DNA from: an uncultured Clostridia bacterium
GTDB lineage: Bacteria; Bacillota; Clostridia; Oscillospirales; Acutalibacteraceae
NCBI GenBank assembly: GCA_947624285.1
Contig: CANQJS010000001.1
Location: forward strand, 62,001 to 126,000
Direction of reading: 5' to 3'
DNA length: 64,000 nucleotides
The position numbers and the translations under genes were made by a program. The notes beneath the pieces were generated by a model, which had not been told where the DNA came from, did no database searches, and saw only the letters and a program-made list of their open reading frames with translations. Of the stretch, positions 19,401 through 31,874 are shown one piece after another (the first letter of the stretch is position 1; every line of letters starts with the position of its first letter).

Positions 19401-20097
19401 TTATCATACCCTCGCTGAAAGCCTTATCGTAGGCTTCTATCAAAAATTTATACATTGGCGAAGAAATATCGAGCATCAGCCTCAACTCATCTATAAGTGA
19501 AGTATCGGCAAGCCTGCCCAAATCTGTGCTTATATAGAAAAACTCGGCGTTTTTCGCGTTCAAATACGGTTTTAGCTTTTCGGGAGCGTTCGGTATTTTA
19601 TCTTTTTTATAATAGTCCCTAACATTGTAAGTGAGCCCGGCGCTTTTTGTGGCGTCAAGGGCAGAAAACCATCTGTCGGGCTCGGCAAGTATTTTCTCAC
19701 GCACCGCGTCAAACTGCGTCTGCCTCTCCGTCCACATACCAAGCCCGAAAGCATATGTTTGAGGAGTAAACTCAAACCAGTAAAAAGGGGCAAAGGGGTA
19801 AGAGAACTTATTTCTTCTCATAAAAAGCCATAAATTGTCTCTATATAGCTGCTTATTCTTCGTGCGCCGTGTATCACGCCTTATCCGTGAGACGGAATAA
19901 ACGGGATTGGCGTCCGTCAGCGGATCGATTTCACACATAAGGTCGGACAGATCCAAAACTATCTGCCTCATCGGAATGACTATATTTTGCTTGAGCTCCT
20001 CCTTATGCTCCTCATAAAACGGTTTTGAATCGTTGAAGGCGTTTAGAGACAAAAGACCGATCGCATTTGCTGTAATGCCCGTATAGTTATAACTCAT
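19378..20097 (-). CDS. DUF2461 family protein
   Basis: This is a 239-aa cytosolic protein of the DUF2461/TIGR02453 family. LNAFNDSKPFYEEHKEELKQ and the later RIRRDTRRTKNKQLYRDNL and FEFTPQTYAFGLGMW match its conserved landmarks. The function is unknown. The N-terminal M overlaps the stop of the PLP-enzyme gene by an ATGA, and the C-terminus overlaps the phosphohexomutase start. Nothing in the context gives a clear role. Confidence 0.88.
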   Translation of the reverse strand: MSYNYTGITANAIGLLSLNAFNDSKPFYEEHKEELKQNIVIPMRQIVLDLSDLMCEIDPLTDANPVYSVSRIRRDTRRTKNKQLYRDNLWLFMRRNKFSYPFAPFYWFEFTPQTYAFGLGMWTERQTQFDAVREKILAEPDRWFSALDATKSAGLTYNVRDYYKKDKIPNAPEKLKPYLNAKNAEFFYISTDLGRLADTSLIDELRLMLDISSPMYKFLIEAYDKAFSEGMINADYYRR

Positions 20098-21356
20098 TTT
20101 AAAATTCCTCTTTCAAGCATTTTTTGCGCCGCAAGCTTCGCGCAAAGCTTTGCGCTGTGGAAATTGAGGCCTCCCTGTATCCAAGCACAGTAAGGCTCTC
20201 TTAAAGGCGCGTCGGCGGAAAGCTCGATGGACGAGCCGAGCGTAAACGATCCCGCCGCCATAACGACCTTGCTGTCATATCCGGGCATATCCCACGGCTC
20301 GGGCAGAAGAAAACTGTCTATCGGGCTGCCGCTTTGAATGCCCTGGCAAAACGCGACAAGGCTTTCTGGATTTTCAAGACCGAGGCACTGAACAATATCC
20401 CCTCTTTCGGCGTTGTACGCGGGAGATGTCTCATAACCGAAATCTGAAAACAGAGCCGATATATAAACGGCGCTTTTGAGCGCTTCGCCCACAGTGTGCG
20501 GCGCGAAAAACAGCCCCATAAAAAGCTCTCTGTTATGGCCGAGAGTAGCGCCCACCTCTCTGCCGAGGCCCTGCGCGGTCAACCTGTAGGCGCATTTTTC
20601 AACAAGGTCTTTTCTGCCCGCGATATATCCGCCTGTTGGGGCAATTCCGCCGCCGGGATTTTTTATAAGAGAGCCTGCGATGAGATCCGCGCCAACATCG
20701 GTAGGCTCTATCTTCTGCACAAATTCCCCGTAGCAGTTATCGACCATAACGATGACATTCGGATTTCTGTTTTTAACCGATTTGACGATTTCTTCTATCT
20801 CCTCAACAAGCAAAGCGGGTCGAAGCTCATAGCCTCTGCTTCGCTGGATATAAACCATAGTAACGGAGCTGTCAACGGCGTTTTCAATGGCGGCAATATC
20901 GGGTTTCCCGTTTTTCAGAGGCACTTCGTCATATTCGATGCCGAATTCTTTGAGCGAGCCCATACCGCTTCCCGATATTCCGATAACGCCGTGTATCGTG
21001 TCGTAAGGAGTGCCTGTGACGCTGAGAATTTTATCGCCCGGACGAAGCACACCGAAGAGCGCCGTTGCGAGCGTGTGAGTTCCGCAGGTGAAATTGTGGC
21101 GCACAAGCGCATCCTCAGCGCCGAAGACTCTTGCCCATACCCTGTCGAGCGTCTCCCTGCCCCTGTCGCCGTAGCCATAGCCCGTGCTTGGCGCGAAATG
21201 GCTTTCACTGACGCCGTATTCAATAAAAGCGGATTGCACTTTAAGCTGATTATATTCCGTTATTTCATCGATCTTTTTAAACTGCTCACCGCATTTTTCA
21301 ACGGCTCGGCGGGAAGCCTCTTCGATTTTATCGTCAATTTTAAAAAACGGCGTCAT
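20094..21356 (-). CDS. PLP-dependent aluminium-resistance / methionine gamma-lyase family protein
   Basis: This is a 420-aa fold-type-I PLP enzyme of the Alum_res (PF06838) group, usually annotated as methionine gamma-lyase family protein. Landmarks are HFAPSTGYGYGDRGRETLDRV, VRHNFTCGTHTLATALFG, VMVDNCYGEFV, and the Lys-bearing AGSLIKNPGGGIAPTGGYIAG that holds PLP. The physiological substrate is not settled; cysteine/cystathionine-type lyase action is suggested only by fold. It overlaps the GNAT gene upstream and DUF2461 downstream by 4 bp each, so this is a tight operon. Confidence 0.9.
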   Translation of the reverse strand: MTPFFKIDDKIEEASRRAVEKCGEQFKKIDEITEYNQLKVQSAFIEYGVSESHFAPSTGYGYGDRGRETLDRVWARVFGAEDALVRHNFTCGTHTLATALFGVLRPGDKILSVTGTPYDTIHGVIGISGSGMGSLKEFGIEYDEVPLKNGKPDIAAIENAVDSSVTMVYIQRSRGYELRPALLVEEIEEIVKSVKNRNPNVIVMVDNCYGEFVQKIEPTDVGADLIAGSLIKNPGGGIAPTGGYIAGRKDLVEKCAYRLTAQGLGREVGATLGHNRELFMGLFFAPHTVGEALKSAVYISALFSDFGYETSPAYNAERGDIVQCLGLENPESLVAFCQGIQSGSPIDSFLLPEPWDMPGYDSKVVMAAGSFTLGSSIELSADAPLREPYCAWIQGGLNFHSAKLCAKLAAQKMLERGILK

Positions 21357-22078
21357 TTATACATTCTCCAAATTCCTGTATTTTCAAAGCCGAGCCTTTT
21401 GTAAAAAAACTCGTTTCTGTCTTTTTCTCTCATCAAATAAACTTTGCCCCCGAAATCGGAGCAAACGGCGCAAACCAGCGACGAGCCGTAACCGAAGCCG
21501 CGCTTATCTTCACCTGTTCTGACAGCAGAAAGCACCGCGTTATCCCCGTAAATCGAAGAAAGCACGGCGCTTGATACCGTTTCACCGTTTACCTTGAGAG
21601 CATATGCGCGGGCATAGCCGTGGCGTATTCTGTGATTAAGGTCGATGTACCAAGCATCAAAGCTTCCGTCTGTGTAGTCAAGAAAATTATACAAATCAAA
21701 AAGATTAGGGTACGGGTCAACACAACCGGCATCGGCGAAAAGCTCAAAACTTTTGGAGGTGACCATAACCGCGCCCTGAGTGAAGATTTCGGATATTCCG
21801 TTTATTTCACCGCACAACACCGATTTAAAGCCCACAGTTCGTAAAAAATCTGCTATCTCGTCAATATCGGCGCTGTCATCGCGAACGGATACGGTAAAAT
21901 CACCGTCAAGCGAAGAAATTACCGCCGTAATATTTCCTCCGTCATCAAGCTGGCGATAAAATACAGCGAAAGGATATTTACAGCCATAAGCTCCGAGCAG
22001 AGAAAATATGCGAACGGAAAAAATATCATTTACTTCAAAGCCGTCAAGCTGATCGGCAGCGCTAATTCTTTCAATCAT
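21353..22078 (-). CDS. GNAT family N-acetyltransferase
   Basis: The protein is 241 aa. Its C-terminal half is a GNAT domain: ARAYALKVNGETVSSAVLS, then the acetyl-CoA loop GEDKRGFGYGSSLVCAV and the terminal FFYKRLGFENTGIWRMYK. The N-terminal half (about 110 aa) is less typical and might be a partner-binding lobe. The substrate is unknown. It overlaps the M42 peptidase gene upstream by 8 bp. Confidence 0.82.
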   Translation of the reverse strand: MIERISAADQLDGFEVNDIFSVRIFSLLGAYGCKYPFAVFYRQLDDGGNITAVISSLDGDFTVSVRDDSADIDEIADFLRTVGFKSVLCGEINGISEIFTQGAVMVTSKSFELFADAGCVDPYPNLFDLYNFLDYTDGSFDAWYIDLNHRIRHGYARAYALKVNGETVSSAVLSSIYGDNAVLSAVRTGEDKRGFGYGSSLVCAVCSDFGGKVYLMREKDRNEFFYKRLGFENTGIWRMYK

Positions 22079-23084
22079 AAAGCGTACTTGTCAACAATGC
22101 TTTAAGCAGTTTTCGTGTTTCATCTATATCGCTTATCCTGACGGTGCTGACTGCGGAATGGATATATCTGCTCGGTAAAGAGATCGCGAGAACTCTGCTT
22201 CCCCTGCCGCTGACTTGAACTGCGCCAGCGTCATTTCCTCCGGCGATAACGGTTTTTGTTTGGGCTCTTATCCCGTTTCGCGCCGCAATGTCAAACGCAA
22301 GGTCATAAAGCGCTTTATCGTAAACCGTTCTCCCGTCCATAAACGAGATCACAGGACCGTCTCCGAGAACACAGCACCTGTCCCCATTTGAAACACCGTT
22401 TATATCGGCGGCTGTAGTGGCTTCGAGAACAATTGAAATATCGCTTTGAACGGCAAATGAGGTACAGGCCGCGCCGCGCAGACCGACCTCCTCCTGAACA
22501 TTAAAGCAAAAGCAGGTATCATATTCCAAATCGCTCTTGATAAGCTCTATCATCAGCATACAGCCTATTCTGTCGTCAAGCGCTTTTGATTTTATAAAAC
22601 CGTCGCCAAATTCGATATAATCGGATACGAAATAGGCGTTGTCGCCAAGTGAAACACATTCGAGCGCCTGTTCCCTGCTCTTTGCGCCTATATCAATATA
22701 CAAGTCGGAAATATCGGGAACGGTTTTCGCTTCATCGTCGGAAAGCAGATGAACGGCTTTGACTCCGATAACTCCGCGATGGCCGTTGATTTCAACCGTC
22801 CTGCCGATAACAGCCCTAACATCAATGCCGCCGACGGGGCGAAACCTCAGATACCCGTCATCGGTAATATAAGTGACGATAAAGGCGACCTCATCCATAT
22901 GGGCGCAGAGCATAACGCTTTTATCGGGAGTTTTGCGTCCCTTTTTATAAGCGATAATTGAGCCGAGCGCATCAATTTTATATTCACAATGATTTTTTAT
23001 CTCATTTATCACATAATCTCTAACGCTTTGCTCACTGCCCGAGGCGGCGTTTAAAAGGCATAATTCCTTAAGCAATGTTATCAC
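22071..23084 (-). CDS. M42 family metallopeptidase (first of tandem pair)
   Basis: This is a 337-aa M42 glutamyl/leucyl aminopeptidase-type enzyme with a di-zinc site. Ligand blocks are CAHMDEVAF (His, Asp), KSKALDDRIG (Asp), NVQEEVGLRGA (catalytic Glu pair), a Glu where Asp is more usual (SIVLEATTAADI), and RYIHSAVSTV (His). M42 enzymes form large tetrahedral particles that trim peptides in the cytosol. It shares its family and size with the next gene but not high identity, so the duplication is old. It overlaps that gene by 17 bp. Confidence 0.9.
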   Translation of the reverse strand: MITLLKELCLLNAASGSEQSVRDYVINEIKNHCEYKIDALGSIIAYKKGRKTPDKSVMLCAHMDEVAFIVTYITDDGYLRFRPVGGIDVRAVIGRTVEINGHRGVIGVKAVHLLSDDEAKTVPDISDLYIDIGAKSREQALECVSLGDNAYFVSDYIEFGDGFIKSKALDDRIGCMLMIELIKSDLEYDTCFCFNVQEEVGLRGAACTSFAVQSDISIVLEATTAADINGVSNGDRCCVLGDGPVISFMDGRTVYDKALYDLAFDIAARNGIRAQTKTVIAGGNDAGAVQVSGRGSRVLAISLPSRYIHSAVSTVRISDIDETRKLLKALLTSTLYD

Positions 23085-24087
23085 CCGCCTTTTCTCTCAC
23101 ATAAGCGCATATGAGCTTTGCAACAGCTTCAATATCCGCCAAATCAACGGTTTCAACGGGGCTGTGCATATATTTTATCGGCACGGACAGCAAGCCGCAT
23201 TTTATTCCGCCCTCGGAAAGAGAAATAACATCGGCGTCTGTTCCCGTGCGGGAATTCATAACTTCTATTTGATAATTTATACCGTTATTTTGGGCGCAGG
23301 AGATAAGGCAATTTGAAATCTCTTTTGAAAACACGGGCGAAACGCCTATCATCACGCCCTTTGAAATTTGCCCGCATTCCTCTTTTTTACAATCAGGAGT
23401 ATAACCGAATGAAACATCGACCGCAACGGCTTCATCGGGATTTAGCCCATACGGTCCGATTTTTGCACCTCTGGTGCCCAATTCCTCCTGTGTTGAGAAA
23501 AGAGCCGTGATCTTAACGGGTAGGTCTCTCAAGCCTTCAAGCGCAAGTATAACGGCGGCAACGCCAGCCCTGTTGTCAAGGCAGTTTGACGATATACGAT
23601 CATTGAGCAATTCACTGAATTGCCGCCTAAAGGTGACTCTGCTCCCGAGTGGCACAAGCTCTTTTGCTTTTTCGGCGCTCAGACCCAAATCAATAGAAAT
23701 ATCGGATATTTCGGGCACTTTTTTAGCGTCCGAATTTTTTTGGAGATGCGGGGGCAAAGCGGAGATAATACCGTAAAGCTTTTCTTTGCCCCAAACGGTA
23801 ACCTCGCTTTCGCTGAGCATACGGCTGTCTATTCCTCCACAGGCGGCGACTTTGAGAAAACCGTCATCGGTAACGGAGGTAACAATAAAACCTATTTCGT
23901 CAATATGGGCTTCAAGAAGAATGTGATAGCCCTCTCCGAAAGTGCAGGTAAGGTTATTCATCGCATCTGTTCGTATTTCACCGAAGCCCGAAAGTATCTC
24001 TCTGAGCAATTCGTTGATTTTATCTTCACTTCCGCCGACAGCAGGTACGCCGACGAGCTTTTTTAGTAATTCTTTTGTATTCATCAA
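23068..24087 (-). CDS. M42 family metallopeptidase (second of tandem pair)
   Basis: This 339-aa paralogue of its neighbour has the full ligand set: LEAHIDEIGFIV, SNCLDNRAG, STQEELGTRGA, VAVDVSFGYTPD and KYMHSPVETVD. It may assemble with its partner into a mixed TET-like particle or differ from it in cleavage preference; that is inference. Its start overlaps the murD stop by an ATGA-type 4-bp overlap. Confidence 0.9.
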   Translation of the reverse strand: MMNTKELLKKLVGVPAVGGSEDKINELLREILSGFGEIRTDAMNNLTCTFGEGYHILLEAHIDEIGFIVTSVTDDGFLKVAACGGIDSRMLSESEVTVWGKEKLYGIISALPPHLQKNSDAKKVPEISDISIDLGLSAEKAKELVPLGSRVTFRRQFSELLNDRISSNCLDNRAGVAAVILALEGLRDLPVKITALFSTQEELGTRGAKIGPYGLNPDEAVAVDVSFGYTPDCKKEECGQISKGVMIGVSPVFSKEISNCLISCAQNNGINYQIEVMNSRTGTDADVISLSEGGIKCGLLSVPIKYMHSPVETVDLADIEAVAKLICAYVREKAGDNIA

Positions 24088-25514
24088 TCATCAAATCCGT
24101 TTACTAATTCTTTAAATTTTCTGCCCCTGTACTCAAAGGTTTTGAATTGGTCAAATGCTGGGCACGCGGGGCAAAGAGAAACTATATCGCCGCTCTTTGC
24201 TTTGTCTTTAGCGATAAGCAGAGCGTTTTCCATAGTGTCGGTTTTAACTATCTCAAGTCCGCTTTCTTCAAATCCGTCGCAAGATGTGACAGCGTCATAA
24301 ATCTTATCCCGTGTAGCTCCGTTAAGTATCAAAATTTTGACCTTTTTTAAAATCAGCGGAGCCATTAAGCTCATATCGTTGCCCTTATCCGAGCCGCCGC
24401 ATATCATAATGATTTTTTGCTCAAATGAATTGAGCCCGCTGATAACTCTTGACGGCGAGGTTGCGATCGAATCGTTATAATATTTAACTCCCTTGTATTC
24501 GCGCACAAATTCTATTCTGTGCTCAACGCCGCCAAACTGCTCGGCAACTTTCACAATATTTTCGGTATCGACCGTACCCCAAACCGCGGTTATGGCGGTG
24601 CAGTAATTTTCAACATTATGAATTCCGGGAATGCGAATTTTACTTTTATTCATAATGAATGTTTTTTCGCCGTTACTGCAATGAAAAATATCGCCGTTTT
24701 CCGCCATATAAGTCCCGTTTTCAACGGGATGCTTGACCGAAAACTCAAAGAGCTTGCCCCGTATATCAAAGCGCATATCGTGATAAACGCTATGCCCGAT
24801 AGAATAATCGCAATCCGCGTTCAAAACGGCTATTGACTCGGCGCTCTGATAAATCAGAATATTGCGCTTGGCGTCTACATATTCATCGAGGCTGATATGG
24901 TGGTCAAGATGCGTTTTTTCAATATTGGTAACAACGGCAACATCGGGCTTATTGACCATATTCCCCATTGTGAGAAGCTGAAAGGAGGAAAGCTCAACAA
25001 CGGCAATGTCCTCCTCACAGATACTATCAAGCTCGGGCATAAGGGCTTTTCCGATATTTCCGCCGAGGTAAACATTTTTGCCCTGCGCTTTCAGCATTTC
25101 GGATATGAGAGTGGTGGTGGTGGTCTTTCCGTTTGAGCCTGTTACCGCGATAATTTTGCAAGGGCAATACTTAAAAAAGACCTCCATTTCGGTGGTGACC
25201 GTTTGCCCCCTTGAAATGCACTCGCCTATCCACGGATTTTGAAACGGCAGTATTCCGTGCGAACGAAATACAACATCCATTTCAGGCAAAACTTCAAGAT
25301 AATTCTCACCGAGTGAAAAATGCGCGTTGAGAGACTCAAGCTCGGCGCAGTCGCTTTCACCGATATAATCCTTGCCGCGTCTGTCGCAAGCCCAGACCTC
25401 TATCCCCTTTGACGCAAGCCACTTCGCGCAGGGCATATTGGCAACGCCCAAGCCGACAAAGGCAACCTTTTTGTTTTTCAGGCTTTCCAAATAATCTTTT
25501 ACAGTTTCGTTCAA
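24084..25514 (-). CDS. murD: UDP-N-acetylmuramoyl-L-alanine--D-glutamate ligase
   Basis: This ligase adds D-Glu to UDP-MurNAc-L-Ala in peptidoglycan precursor synthesis. The N-terminal Rossmann start (KVAFVGLGVANMPCAKWL), the Mur-ligase P-loop (IIAVTGSNGKTTTTTLI), the THLDHHISLDEYVDAK block and NDSIATSPSRVISG all match. The length of 476 aa is near the usual. It is not in the dcw cluster here; it is read with two peptidase genes, an unknown membrane protein and ligA. Confidence 0.95.
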   Translation of the reverse strand: MNETVKDYLESLKNKKVAFVGLGVANMPCAKWLASKGIEVWACDRRGKDYIGESDCAELESLNAHFSLGENYLEVLPEMDVVFRSHGILPFQNPWIGECISRGQTVTTEMEVFFKYCPCKIIAVTGSNGKTTTTTLISEMLKAQGKNVYLGGNIGKALMPELDSICEEDIAVVELSSFQLLTMGNMVNKPDVAVVTNIEKTHLDHHISLDEYVDAKRNILIYQSAESIAVLNADCDYSIGHSVYHDMRFDIRGKLFEFSVKHPVENGTYMAENGDIFHCSNGEKTFIMNKSKIRIPGIHNVENYCTAITAVWGTVDTENIVKVAEQFGGVEHRIEFVREYKGVKYYNDSIATSPSRVISGLNSFEQKIIMICGGSDKGNDMSLMAPLILKKVKILILNGATRDKIYDAVTSCDGFEESGLEIVKTDTMENALLIAKDKAKSGDIVSLCPACPAFDQFKTFEYRGRKFKELVNGFDD

Positions 25515-25526
25515 ATCAATATCTCC

Positions 25527-28390
<2,864 letters not shown>

Positions 28391-28410
28391 TTATTATTCT
28401 CAAAAACAGC

Positions 28411-28441
28411 ATAATAAAACCGCCGCGGAAAACGCGGCGGT
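28411..28441 (-). terminator. Rho-independent terminator after the glycosidase operon
   Basis: The stem CCGCCGCG/CGCGGCGG (8 bp, loop of about 5 nt) is followed on the minus strand by TTTTATTAT. It lies 35 bp after the stop of the propeller glycosidase gene and just upstream of the ligA promoter. Confidence 0.85.
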
Positions 28442-28475
28442 AAATTTAATAACTGTTTTAACCGAGATATGGGCT

Positions 28476-29453
28476 TTAAATCAAACGCGCCTGAGCAAAG
28501 CCGATACGCTCCCTGCCTTTTAACATATCGGATGTGTTTCGCGCGTTAAAGTAAATTCGCAGGCAGTTATCATAATATGTGAGGCAGCAGGCGTAAACAT
28601 ACTGCGCCATCCAATCATTATTTTCGCAAGGGCAAGGCTCAATGAGGGGCTTGATAAACTCAAAGCTCTCTCCGTCATCGGAGCGCAGAAGCATTATAGC
28701 GGAATGGCTTTTGCCGTCCTTCTCATAAATTCCGTTTTGAAGCCCGATAAGGCAGTCTTTAAGTTTGTAAACTTTAATACATCCCGAGCAGAGATTGAGA
28801 TAAGGGTTATTCGCATCGGGAGATATTATGGGCTTATCGCGGGAAATATAACGATCTGTAATATTATTGCTTTCCGCAAAGCTTATATAAGTCGGCTCGC
28901 AAAAGCCGCAGTCCTTAATATATGTTTGACCGCAGGAATAATAAAGCCTGTATTTTCCTCCCATTTTTATGAGAAAAGGATTTGAAATCGACTGACCGCG
29001 CTCATCAATCTCAAAATCCCTCGTCGCCCGAATAACCGGCACGGGTCTGCTCCATTTAACAAGGTCTTTTGAGGTCGTGACAAATATTTCTGATTTCCAT
29101 TTTCCGCCGATAAGACTTAGCGCGTTGCCCAAAAGCGGCTTTGTTCTTTCATAAAAGAGATAATATGTGCCGTTTATGTAATTTATATTTGGGCGCATGG
29201 CTCTCGGCACGATTTTTCGCTCAAGCGCAAAATCAACACCGTTTTCAGAGGAAAAATGATAAACGCCGAAAAATGTGTGGCAAAAGAGATGCCAGCGACC
29301 GTCGTGCGAACAGTCGGGGGTAAGAACGGTTGGGTCTGCGGCGGTAAAACTGCCGCCGAAATTCTTTATAACGGGATTGTTTTCATACATCGAAAATTCC
29401 GCGGAGCAGAATTTATCAAAGGTCAAATCAAGCATAGCCGTTTCCATAATCAC
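28476..29453 (-). CDS. Five-bladed beta-propeller glycosidase-like protein (GH43/GH130-like)
   Basis: The 325-aa protein has the look of a five-bladed propeller sugar-processing enzyme. A D occurs in the first blade (FTAADPTVLTPD), then the blades GKYRLYYSCG and ERIGFAQARL, with repeated YYLFYE/WSRP/RLYYS strands. It has no signal peptide and should act in the cytosol. Family level (GH43, GH130 phosphorylase or DUF4975-like) cannot be settled by eye. It overlaps the GH31 gene by 4 bp and is expected to work on the same oligosaccharide. Start: GTG 29453 or the ATG two codons later. Confidence 0.75.
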   Translation of the reverse strand: MIMETAMLDLTFDKFCSAEFSMYENNPVIKNFGGSFTAADPTVLTPDCSHDGRWHLFCHTFFGVYHFSSENGVDFALERKIVPRAMRPNINYINGTYYLFYERTKPLLGNALSLIGGKWKSEIFVTTSKDLVKWSRPVPVIRATRDFEIDERGQSISNPFLIKMGGKYRLYYSCGQTYIKDCGFCEPTYISFAESNNITDRYISRDKPIISPDANNPYLNLCSGCIKVYKLKDCLIGLQNGIYEKDGKSHSAIMLLRSDDGESFEFIKPLIEPCPCENNDWMAQYVYACCLTYYDNCLRIYFNARNTSDMLKGRERIGFAQARLI

Positions 29454-31825
29454 AGTGTGTTCAAAGCCTCGGATAAAGCGCAGAAAACGGCTCGCGGCAA
29501 TTTTGATTTCTTCAACGCCTTGGCTAATTCCTCGCGGGTATTAACATTTTTAAACGGACTGTAAGCAATCCTTTTCTTAACGGTTTTTTCCTGCCAGCGC
29601 GAGAAAATATAAACTATTCTTTCCTTTATATCCTGCGTTTTTCTGTGGGTGTTTTCAAGCGTTATTTCAATTCTTTCGTCAGGCGAAATTCCGCTTAATT
29701 CAACATAAGGTACGCCGTTTTGATCAGTCATTATTTCGCAGCTTTTGCAGGTAAGACCGTGTGAAGATATATCTTTAAATGTAAAACGAACGGTCCTGCT
29801 TTGCGGTATAACGGAGGTATCACCGGCAGGCTTTTCTACGATTATACTCAAAGTATTACCGCTGTCATTATAGGACTGAGTGAATACGGTATCACAGCAG
29901 TGGTCGCTGAAATCAACTCTGCCGTTATCCTCGCGCAGTGTGAACTTTCCGTTGCCGGAAAAAACGAGCATCTCCAAACATTCGGGATTGCCCGATTTAT
30001 TTCCCTTATCCCTCGAAAGCGGAATAAAAGCGCCCTCTTTTGCGAGAACGGGAATATTCTCAATATCGCGGTTAAGGATCACGCATTTGCCGCCGCTGTA
30101 GCTTTGATTGGTGAAAATATCAGTCCATCTGCCATCGGGAAGCCAAGCGTTCGTCTTTCCCATACCGATGGTATCGTCCGCCGCCTCGGTTATGGGGCAA
30201 ACAAGAATTTCGCTTCCGAACATATACTGATTTTTGTATTTATAGGCGTTCTCATTATCGGGATAGGAATAATAAAGAGGCTCGCACAGAGCTATCCCCT
30301 CGCTGTGCGTTCTGTGATCCATCGTATAAATATAGGGAATAAGAGCGTGGCGCAGGCGCAGGTATTCCTTAGCGGATCTGTATACTTCATCCCTGTATTT
30401 CCAAGGCTCTTTACCGAGCAAATCGTCCTGCGTGGAATGAAGCCGCATGATCGGGCTGAAAACGCCGTATTGAAGCCAGCGGAGATACAGTTCATCGTCC
30501 CTTGCTCCGAAATGATGCCCGCCGATGTCGTGACTCCACCAAGTGTAAGCGGCGTTTGCCGCCGTAGCCGTAAACTCAGGCTGAAAATCAAAAACCTTCC
30601 AATTTATTGCCGTGTCGCCGGAGAAACCGAGCGGATATCTGTGAGAGCCGAGCCCGCCGTAACGGGAAAGAATGAGCGGTATTTCGCCGTTTTGAGCATT
30701 GTCGAGATAATGGTAGTGATTGAGGGCGTTGAGCGGGTCAAGCCCCTTTACATCGCTTTTATGCCCCTGCTGCCAATCTATCCACCAAAAATCCACACCG
30801 TCCTTTTCGTAAGGCTTGTGAATTATATCAAAATACGCATTCCAGAATTTATCGCTTCCGCACACAAACGGTATATCCTGCTTACTTTCCGGGTCAACGC
30901 CGACCGCTCTTGCGAAATCCTCGTACATATCCTCGAAAAAGCGAACGCCGTCTGCCGGGTGAAGATTTAAGGTGATGTGAAGATCTTGCTCCTTGAGAAA
31001 ACGCAAAAAGCCTTTATAATCGGGAAACAGCTTTGTGTTCCACGAATAACCGGTCCAACCGCTTTTATTGTGCTTACCGTTCAGCGTTTTAAATTCTTCT
31101 TTAAATTCGTCCTCAAGGTCAACCCAATGCCAATCCATATCAACGGTGGCAACGGTCAGCGGAACATCCTCTTTATTAAATCTCAGCATCAGCTCTTCAT
31201 ATTCCCGCTGAGTATATCTTCTGTATCTGCTCCACCAAACGCCGAGAGCAAAACGCGGCACTATGGGCACGGGAGAGCTGATTTTATAAAACGCCTTTAT
31301 TGTTTCCCTGTAATTCTTTTCATACGCGAAAAGATAGAGATCTGTTGAGCCGTCTTTTCTCTGCGTGAAATTGCCTCTTTCGGTCAAGAGCATTGAATCG
31401 CTGTCGTCAAGAGCGTAAACGCCGTTGTCGGTTATAAGACCGTCATCAACGGAAACTCTGCCGAATGTATTGTCAAGCGTTCTGCGTGTGCCGCCGAGAT
31501 TTTTAGACTTTTTAAAAGAAAGGGACTTGTTTTTATCCTTAACGAGAACGAAATCGGGCTCGCCGTTCTTTTTGAGTATGTAAAACTTAACGGACGGCGT
31601 CTCGACGATGATATGCTTTTTATCCTCATTTACGGAAAACGCGGGAGCGTCAAATCGCCTAAACCAAACTGCGTAGCTCGGCAAATCGGTGAAGGCTCTT
31701 GTTTTGGAATATTCAAAGCGAATGAGCCTGTCCGTAAAAACGGTCACCCTGTAATCATTTCCGATATATATCTGCGAATTGCTCGCCTTAGCGTCGGTTT
31801 TAGCGATAAGCGAGGCTTTCAACAT
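29450..31825 (-). CDS. Glycoside hydrolase family 31 (alpha-glucosidase/alpha-xylosidase type)
   Basis: This is a GH31 enzyme of 791 aa with the start at 31825. The catalytic nucleophile lies in DFWWIDWQQG and the acid/base region in GFSGDTAINW; the motifs PRFALGVWWSRYRRYTQ and WWSHDIGGHH are also diagnostic. N- and C-terminal beta domains flank the barrel. There is no signal peptide, so the substrate is probably an imported oligosaccharide. The tracked start at 31870 is replaced by an ATG that follows AAAGGAG. A good promoter lies at 31875-31903, so this two-gene unit is separately controlled. It could equally be an alpha-xylosidase or another GH31 type. Confidence 0.92.
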   Translation of the reverse strand: MLKASLIAKTDAKASNSQIYIGNDYRVTVFTDRLIRFEYSKTRAFTDLPSYAVWFRRFDAPAFSVNEDKKHIIVETPSVKFYILKKNGEPDFVLVKDKNKSLSFKKSKNLGGTRRTLDNTFGRVSVDDGLITDNGVYALDDSDSMLLTERGNFTQRKDGSTDLYLFAYEKNYRETIKAFYKISSPVPIVPRFALGVWWSRYRRYTQREYEELMLRFNKEDVPLTVATVDMDWHWVDLEDEFKEEFKTLNGKHNKSGWTGYSWNTKLFPDYKGFLRFLKEQDLHITLNLHPADGVRFFEDMYEDFARAVGVDPESKQDIPFVCGSDKFWNAYFDIIHKPYEKDGVDFWWIDWQQGHKSDVKGLDPLNALNHYHYLDNAQNGEIPLILSRYGGLGSHRYPLGFSGDTAINWKVFDFQPEFTATAANAAYTWWSHDIGGHHFGARDDELYLRWLQYGVFSPIMRLHSTQDDLLGKEPWKYRDEVYRSAKEYLRLRHALIPYIYTMDHRTHSEGIALCEPLYYSYPDNENAYKYKNQYMFGSEILVCPITEAADDTIGMGKTNAWLPDGRWTDIFTNQSYSGGKCVILNRDIENIPVLAKEGAFIPLSRDKGNKSGNPECLEMLVFSGNGKFTLREDNGRVDFSDHCCDTVFTQSYNDSGNTLSIIVEKPAGDTSVIPQSRTVRFTFKDISSHGLTCKSCEIMTDQNGVPYVELSGISPDERIEITLENTHRKTQDIKERIVYIFSRWQEKTVKKRIAYSPFKNVNTREELAKALKKSKLPRAVFCALSEALNTL

Positions 31826-31874
31826 AAGCGTTTCTCCTTTCATTATTTTGCCACTAAATTTTATCGTCACTTAA

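Noticed and set aside
20496-21404. 302-aa plus-strand ORF
   Set aside because: It is antisense to the PLP enzyme and has no motif or ribosome-binding site of note.
29801-30970. 389-aa plus-strand ORF
   Set aside because: It is antisense to the GH31 gene, which has intact catalytic motifs; the ORF is a shadow of its codon use.
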